Source: Adiantum capillus-veneris
Lineage: Eukaryota; Streptophyta; Polypodiopsida; Polypodiales; Pteridaceae
Length of the DNA stretch: 64,000 bases
NCBI GenBank assembly: GCA_014529385.2
Contig: CM043970.1
Location: forward strand, 60,313,023-60,377,022
Direction of reading: 5' to 3'
Below are positions 48,701 through 61,849 of this stretch, one piece after another. Position 1 is the first letter of the stretch, and each line of letters starts with the position of its first letter. Under the pieces are notes generated by a model. The model did not search any database, had not been told where the DNA came from, and worked only from the letters and a program-made list of their open reading frames with translations. The position numbers were made by a program, and so were the translations under genes.

Positions 48701-50501
48701 TGATTGCCCAATTTCTGAATAATCCAAATGCACCAAAAATCACTCCATTAAACTTGATTGAAGTTACCGAGGAGCCATCACAAAGTACACCAGTGGTACC
48801 ATTAAACGTACTCACACGATCGATGCTCCAAAAAAAAAATTATATTCTTGAGGAAAGAGACACGGCATCAATTGCCCAATCTCAGAAAAAGAAGAAAACA
48901 CGAAGGAAGAGATCGCAAGAAGCAGCAAAGTCAGACCCCAGTTCAAAGACCAACATAGGGACTAGTGACGACCCTGTATATATGAACGACGCTGAAGAGG
49001 ATTCTCATCCAGGTGAAACCATGGAGACAAAAACGACCACTAAGATAGAAACCAACAAGGAAGATCTTCATGAGCCACAATGGCCAGGATCCAAGAAGAA
49101 GATAGGAACTTATCCAAACCCTACAGAGGAGATTGAGCGAGTCAAGCAATTTAGGAGTTTGGTAGAAGATACCCAAAGGGATCTAGAACCACCACCTAGG
49201 AAGATCCATATTACAGACACCGTGTTCCCTACGCAACAACAACCTCACCAAGACCATAGACCCTTAGCCATACCTAGTGTCATCCAAGAAGAAAGTGACT
49301 TAAAGTCATGGAAAAGTGGGCGTACTCACTTCTTGATGGAAAGAATGTTTACAGAGGGACTACTTGATCCTATCGAAGAAATGGAGATCCCATCTTCCCC
49401 ACGTCAAGGGACTGAAGTCCAAAAGGTGCCGTTAAACATTGCCAAATTGATGGATTTCATGTCTTCAGAAGTTAGAACCACCATCATGTCCAAACTATAT
49501 AAAGATCCTGTTCTAGTCTCAGCTCTTCGAGCCTTCCTCAATGGAGAACTGAAGTTTGGGCTACCACAATTTGCCCAGATGGATGGAGCTGGGGAGATGC
49601 CAATAGAGGAGGAACACTTAGATCCACAACCCAACCTAGATGAGAACCTTGTTATAGAAATACCTGTTAACAAGTTGGGACAATACTTTGAGGGTGATGA
49701 ATCCAATGCGACTATACCAATCACTACTAAGGGATGCTAGAAGATCTCAAGATCAAGGTCTTTGGACATAAAATAAGGATTACCTTCATTGTTATGGATT
49801 TCTCCAAACACACTATGGCATCGGAGATGATCTTAGGACGTCCTTTCATGAGGGAAGCAAAAATGGTGCATGACTGGTCTAAGAACCATGTCTACCTGCA
49901 GTTCCAAGATTCTGTCATTCGAGTGGATCTTGTGACGGGTCAAGCACATCCTCTAGGAAACAGGTTTATAATTGATCATAGATCTGACACCATAGTTCAC
50001 TCGGCCCCATTGCAGTATTGTTATACGTGTAAAGCGGACACTGATGTTGGGGAAGATTCTCCTTATATGGATGTACTACCTGGGATGACTGAGTCGGACA
50101 ATGTGGATTGGGTCCACCTAGCAGCAACCATAGAAACTTGGGGAAATAGGGGGACGATTCGGGTAACACCTGAGGGGGATGAAATGCCCGTACCCTTGAA
50201 TATGCTACAAGCAATGCATATAGCTTCTGACAAGACTCATCCTCATATAACAAAGAAAACATACAAGTGGGTCCCTAAAGCTTCTTTAGCGACCATAGCT
50301 AGTGCTAAAAAACAGAAGCATGGTAAGAAACGTTCCACTCGCTCCAAAATATGTAAGGAAATGTGGTGGTGGATTCCTAAACGACTATTGGAAGCCCAAG
50401 GCTACTATCAAGGAAATAATCAAATCTGGGTGCCAAAACGTAGATTGTGTTCTTACTTGTCATCTGACCTATGTGAGCCCAATCCTGAAGCTCCAAAATG
50501 A
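45790..50501 (+). pseudogene. TR-GAG gag polyprotein with protease-like remnant
   Basis: Four long open segments, each followed by a stop or small shift: 45790-46284, 46247-47434, 47431-48147, 48166-49740, then 49734-50501. The first two are Ser/Pro/Thr-rich. The third is the capsid-like domain (HIKVFEQICDSLGEHNDLHK, FSGKVGDWYRTL, GESVRDFISHFKHLNSRC) followed by zinc knuckles WCSICYGPHSTSECP and CNACGRYGNQAKD, where the last Cys is replaced by TGA. The fourth has another knuckle CYECGGPHRVAECP and a charged linker. The fifth has MILGRPFMREAKMVHDW, the C-terminal half of a retropepsin fold; the D-S/T-G catalytic part is absent. Segments are long and breaks few, so it decayed recently. Confidence 0.82.
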
Positions 50502-52530
50502 ATCAACGATCGCGGAAAGAAAAAAATCACAAAATGCTACACACCCGCTCCAGAGCTAGTTTGGGTACCGAAGAAAGAATGGTTTATTCCACCTAGCTCA
50601 AAAAGGGGGGAGTCCCATGAAGCTTCTAGCTCCTCATGTAATGCATCCATAGAGGTAAAAGCTTCTCCACAGCCTCCACCTACAATAGTGGACCTCCATG
50701 AAGCTACAAAGGAATCCACACCTCCCAGTGTTCAAGAATCACTTGATGAACCACTTCAAGTTTGATCCTGGGAGAGTATCTTACCACCCTTGCAACTCGA
50801 TGAGGCACCTAAGGTAATAGAAAACTACTGGCAAAAATCCTCACCTATTATCGACTGGAACAATTGGTTTCAAAGAATGACGAGCACATTTCAAACAGTA
50901 TGATCTACCCAAGGAAGGGGGGAGTATTTGCTTACAATCATCATTCACTCATTCTCCTCTCAACCTTCCTCCCTGACCTCTTAATCTCCCAATCTTAGGG
51001 AATGTATATATATAGCCTTATACTCACAAAAAACAAAAATAATAAAGAGTAAGAGCAATTAGCAAACGAGTATGCACAATAAAAGTCAAAACATTGACCC
51101 AGACCTACACATTCACATCCGGTAAACTGAAACAGAAACCTATGTCATAAAACACCTTTGATCCTCATCACTCGAGTGATGGAGGGTAGGTAAGATTAGT
51201 ACGATAGGAGTGTTTTTGTTTTAGAGTTGAGTGATTACCAAAGTTCTTTTTTCCCACTGATGTGCCTCCTAGAGGTATTCTTTGTGTTTCCTAGTGTGTA
51301 CAGGAACGTATTGTTGTTATTAGGATTTGGTGGAATCTTTATCTCGACTCACTCTTCAAATCAAGCGCGACCATCAACACAAACAGGTGTTTCTTGTCCA
51401 TTAGCATTGCCCCTTATCTTTTTTGCATCTATGATTTTCTTCTTTGATTGTGATTGGAAGCATAATATTTAGTGCCTTTGTTTAGCACCAAACATTAAAT
51501 TCAATGTAATTTTTTTGTCATAATCACTTGTCTAGGCTTAAAAATCAAGCAGTCCGACTAAGCTAGTTTGACCAAGCTAGGCGCTAGAGATCTTCTCTTA
51601 ATACCATGGGGAATGCCTTCCTAATTATCAATGGTTACTTAGGTTCTTAATCCGATTTAGGCAGCATTGTGTGAAATGTACTAGGGCTTTCTAGTGGGCT
51701 TGACCCTATTGACTTTTAGCTTAAGTATTGTAAAGGGAGTTTACTAGTGTGATGAGCCTGGGGAGGTGTAACAATGTTATATAACACCCCAAAGTTACAA
51801 AATTAAAATGCTGAAAATGAACAAACAAAAAATCGAAGTGCCACAATGTAAAATCTTAAGCTGGAAGAGAAATCTCAGCTTATTGGGTGCTTCACTCACA
51901 TGTATCGCCTATGGTACTAGAGCCCTAAAGGTTCCCAGTGTGGGCGCTTTTCCTTGAAAAGCAAAAAACCCAAGGCATACAAAATAAGCACACACATCAA
52001 AATTGAATCAATATGAAAAAACTTTTGGGGGGTCAAAGAAAAGGTAATTAGTCAGGCGATGATTTCATGAGAAATTCCTTTTATCATAGCTTAACTACAA
52101 GGTCTTCTAGCTATAGCCTCTAGTCAGCCCTCGAACATGAAATACTTGGCTCTCGCGATTAAACAACTTAATTGACCATAGAAAATTAAGAATCTTACCT
52201 ATGGTATTAATAGTCGATCTCTAGTGCCTTTTGACCGTTAAATTAGCGACCCCAGACTTGTTTAATTTTTACCTTTATATATGTTTATGCATTTGATTAT
52301 ATTGAAATTTAATCTTTATTGCTGACAAATGGTTTAAAATTCTGTTACCAATCACATTGTTTGCCTACAACTGCATATGCTTTTTAATTGCTTATGAGAA
52401 TGCAATTATTGTGCCAATGTTTTTTGATTTTGCAGTGACTGAAGAAGGCTAAGGACATTCATCTCAAATGCTCTTCCACCTCGACAAACGAGCTTCAACT
52501 CAATAGCTTCCGAGGACGGAATCTACATCA
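50502..52530. other. TR-GAG non-coding 3' interior
   Basis: About 2 kb between gag and the polypurine tract with no enzyme domain in any frame. In autonomous relatives pol would lie in the interior. It includes a Pro/Ser-coding-like stretch to about 50,760, continuing gag style with several stops, then AT-rich sequence. Confidence 0.7.
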
Positions 52531-52543
52531 AGAAGGGGGGGCA
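52531..52543 (+). other. TR-GAG polypurine tract
   Basis: AGAAGGGGGGGCA directly precedes the TG of the 3' LTR. Confidence 0.8.
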
Positions 52544-53199
<656 letters not shown>

Positions 53200-53204
53200 G
53201 TGCC

Positions 53205-53793
53205 CCACTGAGGTGCTAAAGCCTACAGAGAAGAGAAGCAATTTATAGGCTACCCCACAGGGCGGCACGAATATAGGAGATCCTACAAAGAAGCTTACTA
53301 AAAATCCTGGCAAGGCAAAGGGTGGGCAAAATAAATTCAACTCGGATAAAGATGTGGAGAAACAAGATCAAGGAAACCGGGTAAGGGCAAGACCACCTAA
53401 AGCTACCGCTTTTCATCCACCGCTCAACAAAGAACGGCCACCCCAGTAATGCAGAAGATCGGGATGTCTCCAACTCTTAGATCAAAAGATGAGGGTTGGC
53501 AACAAGTATCTGATATTTCATGTAAATGGTTCAAAGCAAAGGCTAGGGCCTTGGGGCAAATCAATGGTCTCCCGCTGGATTTCCCAAAGTCTTCTTTCTT
53601 GTATGAAAACATATTCGAAGTTTTGGGGAAGACGAATCAAGAGGACCTTTTCACTTCAAAGCTGGATACCATGCAAGTTCCAGCAAAAAAGGAGCCAATG
53701 GAAGAGGACAACCTGAATGGGAACTCTTTGAAGAGTTCCCGGAGGCAGAAGAATTTGTCACCCTTTCCCAATGATAGATACTCTTTCTATTGA
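53205..53793 (+). pseudogene. LINE ORF1, 3' part
   Basis: Coding resumes after the second GTGCC in the frame of the zinc knuckle (TEVLKPTEKRS, a TAG, then a Lys/Gln/Asn-rich linker, QNKFNSDKDVEKQDQGNR) and shifts near 53,449 to another open frame with SDISCKWFKAKARALGQING ending at 53,793. It overlaps the start of ORF2. This confirms that the LTR element inserted within one exon of the LINE. Confidence 0.7.
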
Positions 53794-54487
53794 ATCTTGG
53801 AACATGAAGGGATTAAAAACCTGGAAGAAGGGCACTCTCTTCTGGGAAGAAGTGAAGAAAGAGAAGGCAATCAATTGCTAGGCCATCCAAGAACACCATT
53901 TGGATGCTGGTAGAAAAAGAAAACAGGTTGTAGGAAAAAAACTTTTATGGGGAAGGAAGCGACGGTTTCAGTGGTGTCTTGCTCATTGCTGATAGAGATT
54001 TGGAGCCAAAGATGGTTCTAAACCACCCCTCCCGAAGAGTCCTAGGTGTTAGAATTAGATGGGACAATCAACCTATCACCATAGTAAATGTTTACGGCCC
54101 TTGCAACGCAAAGGATATAGCTAAATTGTGGATGCAGCTCAGGGATAATCCGATCAAAGGGGAGTGGCTGATGGTTGGAGATTTCAATATGGTCGAGAAA
54201 AGCAAGGACAGAACAGGCTTCGCCAGTCTACTGGCAGGCTCGAAAAAGTCTAAATGGCTGAGCTTATGTGAGAAGTGGTCTATGATTGACTTGTGGGAAG
54301 TGGGCCCATGGAACAGCATGCCTGGATTCACCTACACAAGCCTTCAGTACGCCGCACTGCCTCCCGGTTGGACAGATGCTATTGCTCTCATCAAGCTGAC
54401 TGGATTTCATCGACGTTAGAGATGAAGGTAATCTCAACAAAAAGCCTCTTTGATCACATGCCATTACACTTACAACTCAAGAAATAT

Positions 54488-54529
<42 letters not shown>
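54488..54529 (+). repeat. Poly-G tract of 42 bases
   Basis: Uninterrupted G run within the LINE endonuclease region, directly after AAATAT. Family members have no such run, so it is an expansion inside a former coding sequence, or an assembly artefact. Confidence 0.9.
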
Positions 54530-54531
<2 letters not shown>

Positions 54532-57260
54532 ATCCCCGAGAGGGGAGAAAAAGCTTCTTGTTACAGGGACACACCTATTCAAAGACCCTCTCTTCAGAAG
54601 CATCACCAAGAAAGCGTTGGGAAAGCTCAAGAAAGATGTGGGGATGAATAAAACTAGTGCTTGTAATATATTTGTTTGGAATGTACAAAAAGCTATCAAA
54701 ACTTTGGGTCCTCGGGTTTATAAGCCAATGAGACACATATCAAACATCTCACAGAGGAGGTAGTGCAATTAGCCTCTAGGAAGGCTGCCGGACTAGCTAC
54801 CGAGGATGAGGACAAGCGATGGCTTGAAGCTAAATCTCACCTGGCCAACAAATAGCTGCATGAAATCAAACAGCCGTGATTGATCTCTAGGGAAACTTTC
54901 CTTCAACCAGAGCCTTCTAACCAACCACATTTTTTAGGGCGTTGAAAGTGAGGAAGAGTCGAGGCCGCGTGCAAGTGCTCGATGATGAGAAAGGGAATAC
55001 AATTCAAAACCAAGATGAGATGGTTGAACTTATTCTCAAGTATCTCAGTCAGATTATCGGCCAGCCAAAGACCCAATCTCAAGAAGTGGAAGAATCTCAA
55101 GCGTCTTTACTTGGGAGTGTTGAAAAGAAGGTTCCCCAGGAGGAAGCCAACCACATGGGAACGGCCTTCTCTGAGGAGGAATGCTCAGCGGCACTAAAAG
55201 CTCTTGGAAATGAAAAGTCCCTCGGTTGGGATGGACTGACGACTGAATTCTTCAGAGAATTTTGGGATGATGTGAAGGGTCCAGTCACATGGATGGCCAA
55301 TCAAGCTGTTGCCGAAGAGTCGTTGGATGCAAGTGTTCAGAGAGGGCTAATCAAGCCCATCCCCAAACAGATCTTCTGCTCTCAACTTAAACATTGGCCT
55401 CCCATTACGATGATGTCAGTAGCATACAAAATTATTGCCAAGGCGATAGCTCTCAGACTTGCCCCCCTCCTGAGTCGGATCATTTCTCCCCATCAACATG
55501 GGTTCATTAAAGGGAGATCTATATATGACAATATCTTGGCAGCAATGGTAGGAATAAAGTATGCATCCTTCTCCAAGCAAGAGTGCATCTTGCTGTAGCT
55601 GGACCTTGACAAGGCCTATGATAGAATAGAATGGTCCTATATAGAAGAAGTCATGGGAGCTCTAGGCTTTGGGCCTCGCCTTTGTCGCCTCATACGCACA
55701 CTAGGCATTGGCAGCCAATCAGAGCTCCTGTTCGAGGTTAAAAGGTCTATTAAGCAAGGGTGTCCCTTGGCCCCCTTGCTCTTCGCCATCTGGGTCTCAT
55801 CCTCTCATTGTGATGCTTGAAGCCAATGCTGCACAGGGAGAGATTCAAGGTCTGGCATTACCGAGCAACGACCAGCTACTACTAGCCAAAATGTTCGCAG
55901 ATGATTCGCTCCTATTCTTGAAGGCGTGCCCTCAAGTTGTCAGGAGAGCTCTGGAGATTGTGTAAACATTTGCCTTGGCCTCGGGATCCAAGTGCAATAT
56001 AGAGAAGTCAAGGCTTATCTCCCTGTCACAGAACGACTCTTTTGACCCTACAGTCTGGACATGAGAGATTATCTCAAAAGGGAGTGTATTCAAACACCTA
56101 GGATCCCCCATAGGGGTGGACGTAACCCACATGCAAAGATTTCAATGGGTCCTTGAAAAAATAAGCTTGAAAATGAGAAGATGGGAGTTTGTTCTCCTCC
56201 CCTTCCAAAGCCGGATTAGAGTGATTATTGCTTTTATGATCCTGTATATTGCTTTCCTCAGCCCTATACTCAAGATGGCTAAGTGTGACTGGAAAGAATT
56301 CTTAAAACCAGTGAAAAGGTTTCTTTGGAAGAACAACACGAAAACCTCCCGGCCATGGCAGTGGGCTAGATGGGAGGTAGTTGCTCGCCCGGTAGACCAA
56401 GGAGGGCTCGGCATTCTTAACCCTGTATCCCATGCTGAGACCCTTTGTGCCAAATTTATGGTATCATTGGCTAAACAGGACCGAGCTTGGGCTATCATCA
56501 CCAAGGAAATGCTTGATGCAGTAAAACTGGGATCGAAAGGGGGAAAGTGGAAGGGGGTTGTGATGCACGACAAACTTCTCGCCCCGAAGTGGTCTTATCT
56601 TAGATCTGGTGGACTCTCAGGGGAGCTAATGAGGAAGTGCAAAAGTGCAGCTGAGTTTTTGGAATGGGGGGAAGCAACCAGATACTTTAAGAACTCCATT
56701 TTGCACTGGTCCCCTTGGCTCTCTAAAATATTGGGACCGCCGCAAAGCCCCTATTGGATAGAAATGGCGAGGAATGTGAATAATAAGGGGCTCGTTCGAC
56801 TTGAGCAATTGTGGGATGGCAACAGGAAGTGCTGGAAAATTGCTGACTCTTTAGCCATCCAATTTCAGTTGAATGGCTTTGAGATCTTACTAGTCTATAG
56901 GGTGATGAAAGAGTTGGATAAGATGGTGATGCCAATTTTTGAATCCAACTTTGAATGGGACCCTTGGAGATGGCCCGTGAGTAGCCTCTTTTGGAAACCA
57001 CATTCTAAAGGCATTTACCATGCACTAATGCGCGAGGCTAATTCGTGTAGCCCCCTCAACAAATTATGGAAGAGGCATTGGATGGAAAAATGGTGGGAGG
57101 GAGTCATGGAGAACATTTGGAAGCCAAGGTGGCCTCAGTATATGAAGATATTTCTGTGGAAAGAGATGTGGGGTGCTCTACCGACGGGCGTGAAGATACA
57201 AGAAAGAGGAATCGGGTCCGTTCCTTGCTCGGGGTGCAGAATAGCTAGTGAAGACCTAGC

Positions 57261-57408
57261 CCACCTTTTCATGGGATGCCAAGCAGTCAGTGGCATGGCT
57301 GGGAAAATATGCAAGTGGATTCAAAGGACCTTGCCCACCTTTTCATGGGATGCCAAGCAGTCAGTGGCATGGCTGGGAAAATATGCAAGTGGATTCAAAG
57401 GACATGGA
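57261..57408 (+). repeat. 74-bp tandem duplication in LINE ORF2
   Basis: CCACCTTTTCATGGGATGCC at 57261 recurs at 57335; the repeated part runs through the zf-RVT coding region (HLFMGCQAVSGMAGKICKWI). Seventy-four is not a multiple of three, so it shifts the frame. Confidence 0.92.
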
Positions 57409-57947
57409 AAATTAAGTTCTTCAAGAATGATCTGTTCTTTGGTAGTAACAGGTTGGGAAGTCCTGCTCTTCTTATCTGCACTCAAATAATCAGGTACTAC
57501 TTCTTTCACCATATTTGGCAAGCAAGGAACCACCGCGTGTTTGAAGGGGATCTGGCTGTGGCAAGCCTTTGTGAAATCATACAAGAGAGCAGAGTGACGA
57601 TCCACATGATCGGAGGCAAACAAGCCTCAGAGGACTGCTCTAGAACAATACATGACATCTTGTAATAAGTAAAGCCTCAGAGTAGTTGTGGTCTCTCTGT
57701 CCAGCAGAAAACTTGTAATCCTATGACCCTCAAGGCTCGATCTGAGCTCAAGATTGGTGTATATTTTTTATGTTCTTAATACTATCCACTCACAATTGTG
57801 AGTTTTGAAAATAAAAAATAAAAAAATAGCAAGGCTTAGATATAACTTCACCAAGATTGAAATACCATCCGTCCATGCATTTCTTGAGTAGGCTACACCT
57901 ACGCGCATGGTGCTACATTAAGGTTGCAAGTGATGTGTGGTGACTAA

Positions 57948-58230
57948 GGCTGTGGTTAGCGAGGCTTAGTTATCAGTTATAGATAATTAAGCCAACTATG
58001 CCCAGGGAGAGCATTAAATGAATAACTAAGCCTCTTGCATGGTAGCACGAGTCTTAGTTATTCATTTATCCTCCCAACTAAGCCTTGAACCTCACAACTA
58101 TGCCAAAATCGGGATAGTTACAAAGGGTGGACGTAGTTACTCATTTAATGTTCCTTTTTGCATGTGAAAAAGAATGAGGCTTAGTTATTTGTTCAAATAA
58201 CTTATAACTAAGCCTTGCGTGACCATAGCC
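57948..58230. mobile_element. Tourist-like MITE (PIF/Harbinger type)
   Basis: 283 bp with imperfect inverted ends of about 30 bp (GGCTGTGGTTAGCGAGGCTT and the complement of AAGCCTTGCGTGACCATAGC) and TAA on both sides (57945-57947 and 58231-58233). AGGCTTAGTTAT-like blocks repeat inside in both orientations. The TAA duplication fits PIF/Harbinger. No coding capacity. Confidence 0.8.
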
Positions 58231-58233
58231 TAA

Positions 58234-59250
58234 CCAAACATAGAAAATGTCTCATGATTTATGAGCAAGAAATTTTGGAGCATAACTTTATCAATGTATT
58301 TATGAAAAGTTGGGCATACGTTCCCCTCAGTCTCAATCTACTTTTCTAGACTTCCTAGTTTTGAAGTGTAAATTGAGACATACTTTTCTGTTATAATGCA
58401 AAATTCTCTAATTGTAGTGCTTGAAAGAAGAACCCTAGAATTATTATAATCGAACTTTTCTCTATTTTACAATGGAGAGATGAGAAACTGTAAGAAAATT
58501 GGAGGAATGTTGTAAATAGTCAAATTTGGTCAATTTTACCTCTTAGAAATATTTAAGATTTCCGTTTTAAAATATTTTTGGTGGAGATGGGTGAGAAGTA
58601 GTCCATGGGAATAGTGTGTCTCAAGTTTCGGTTGTATTGCTTTTGCCGTGCATAGATCTCTTATTTGATTGTGGATCTGCGTTCTGATGTTGCGGGTGTA
58701 GCTCTCCAGGTGTGGTGGCATCCCTGTGCTTCTTTTTCCATTATGATTGAGAGGGTGGCTCCCTTGTTGGCCGGACCGTTGGAGTTGGATGGTGTTTCAC
58801 ATTCTGCTCGATATGGTGGCTCATTGGAGTTTGTGAGTGTTGCAAAAACAAAGAAAAAGATTCAATAATGCTAGTTGAGAGTAAGAGGAGATGAGAAAAT
58901 AGTAATTAACCCCTACATTTTCAAAAAAAATATAGAAGCACTGAAAAAATTAGCTCAAATTTTCAAAGATTCCTCTTGGGCCCAAAAGCTAGCAAAATGT
59001 TTTTTTTTCCCCCTTTTTTTGACCATTCTACCGGGACCCGTCTACGAGTCCATTTGAAGACTTGTTTTTCAAAACCTACCAAAATTTCAAAGTCGATCAG
59101 AAAGTGACGTGGCGCATTGAGGCACGCTGCCGCACCGTCCGCACGCAATCCGTGGGGACGTGCAGGACGGAGTGTACGACGTACGGTATACCTTGAGTAT
59201 TTCTAAGGAAGCTTCCTGGCAATAATGGCTGCCTGCTTCCTCCTGCCCAC
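58234..59250. other. Region upstream of the SAUR gene, no gene recognised
   Basis: AT-rich at first, more mixed from 58,660. Small open frames at 58,665-58,868 have no recognisable domain. The last few hundred bases probably hold the SAUR promoter. Confidence 0.5.
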
Positions 59251-59262
59251 TACAAATATAAG
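59251..59262 (+). promoter_or_regulatory. Probable TATA box of the SAUR gene
   Basis: TACAAATATAAG lies about 30 bp before a short leader that begins a (CT)n-rich 5' UTR (59,287-59,328). The distance to the ATG at 59,378 is normal for a compact plant gene. Confidence 0.55.
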
Positions 59263-59284
59263 CTCATCTTGAGCATACCATCGA

Positions 59285-59330
<46 letters not shown>

Positions 59331-59377
59331 CACACTTCAGCGCAGCCGCGCCCATACTACCCATAGTCATCCTCTTC

Positions 59378-59686
59378 ATGGCTCTTTCCTGCGTGATGCT
59401 ACCCTCGCATTCTCACAGAAAGCTTCGCTCGCGTACTCATGTAGCGGGCTATGGCGGCCTGCAGAGACGAGAGCGCTGTGGAGGGACAGCGCGAGGCTAT
59501 CTGCCCATCCAAGTGGGCGAAACCTCTCAGCGTTTCTTGGTGAAGGCCCACCTGGTAAACCATCCCCTCTTGGCGGACCTCCTCCTCAAGTCTGCGCAAG
59601 TGTATGGCTTCTCCCACCGTGGGGGCGCCTTGACCATTCTCCCCTCTGATGCCCCAACTCTCCATTCCCTTCTCCAGCTCTTGTGA
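59378..59686 (+). CDS. SAUR-like auxin-responsive protein, intact, 102 aa
   Basis: A single intronless ORF with no lesions. The C-terminal half fits the SAUR family (PF02519): GYLPIQVGETSQRFLVKAH, then NHPLLADLLLKSAQVYGFSH and GGALTILPSD, the usual 'VGE..RRF.V....NHPLF..LL..AEEE.GF.H.G.LTIPC' pattern. The length is typical, and lack of introns is the rule for the family. The N-terminal part is basic (HSHRKLRSRTH). SAUR proteins are short-lived, auxin-induced regulators of cell expansion that inhibit PP2C.D phosphatases and so activate plasma-membrane H+-ATPases; that role is family knowledge. A TATA-like site and a CT-rich leader precede it. The start at 59378 is the first ATG after the leader. 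This is the only gene in the window that looks intact and non-transposon. Confidence 0.85.
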   Translation: MALSCVMLPSHSHRKLRSRTHVAGYGGLQRRERCGGTARGYLPIQVGETSQRFLVKAHLVNHPLLADLLLKSAQVYGFSHRGGALTILPSDAPTLHSLLQLL

Positions 59687-59825
59687 TGCAATTGCCTTTT
59701 AGAGGAATTGAACTTGGGCCTTTCTGTACCCTCCCACACAACTTAGGATACTATCTTGTAGTACAAGGTCCCCGGCCATGCTACAGATCATGGTTGGCCC
59801 TTCGGCATTTTTCTTAGCTCATGAG

Positions 59826-59826
59826 A

Positions 59827-59884
<58 letters not shown>
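59826..59884. repeat. (CT)n(CA)n microsatellite
   Basis: CT tract to about 59,852 followed by CA to 59,884, about 140 bp after the SAUR stop codon. Confidence 0.9.
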
Positions 59885-59885
<1 letters not shown>

Positions 59886-60011
59886 CTATGAGGTCTTGTA
59901 AGATTGCTTCCTATGAAGTTAAAATTCCTCTCCTCTCTCACAAGAAGATTTAGAGATTTTTCTTATGTAGGAAAACAGAGTCTTTTTCATTGTTTTTTAA
60001 TATACAATGCA

Positions 60012-60171
60012 TAACATCATGAGCTTTTGCTCGAGAGGCACCACATACCTAGCTAGGTCCGATTGGGGGCAAGGGACCACCGGCCCCCCCACCGGGCAGG
60101 CGGTCCCCTGCCTGCAATCAATCGTACTTAGCTAGGTATGTAGTGCCTCCCTCACTAAAGCTCACGATGTT
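60012..60171. repeat. Long hairpin (foldback or MIR-like), about 160 bp
   Basis: Left arm from AACATCATGAGCTTT through GAGGCACCACATACCTAGCT pairs with right arm AGCTAGGTATGTAGTGCCTC through AAAGCTCACGATGTT. The inner part GGGACC..CCGG pairs with CCGG..GGTCCC, leaving a small C-rich loop near 60,085. Mismatches are few. Size and near-perfect pairing suit a plant miRNA precursor or a foldback MITE; I recognise no known miRNA in it. Confidence 0.75.

Positions 60172-61849
<1,678 letters not shown>

Larger units (their letters stand above)
53772..57665 (+). pseudogene. LINE ORF2 (endonuclease, reverse transcriptase, zf-RVT), broken
   Basis: Start ATG at 53772 with SWNMKGL; then AIQEHHL after a TAG, VNVYGPC, LMVGDFNMVEKS and FDHMPL, the APE endonuclease motifs. 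A 42-base G tract interrupts the frame. The reverse transcriptase follows from about 54,940: LGWDGLTTEFFREFW, HQHGFIKGRSIYDNIL, LDLDKAYDRIEW, QGCPLAPLLFAIW and FADDSLLFLK (catalytic Asp pair kept). The thumb/C-terminal region 56,116-57,489 holds RFLWKNN, VDQGGLGILN and a zf-RVT motif CSGCR with HLFMGC. The enzyme nicks target DNA and primes reverse transcription there. At least five in-frame stops or shifts and a 74-bp duplication leave it dead. Confidence 0.9.
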
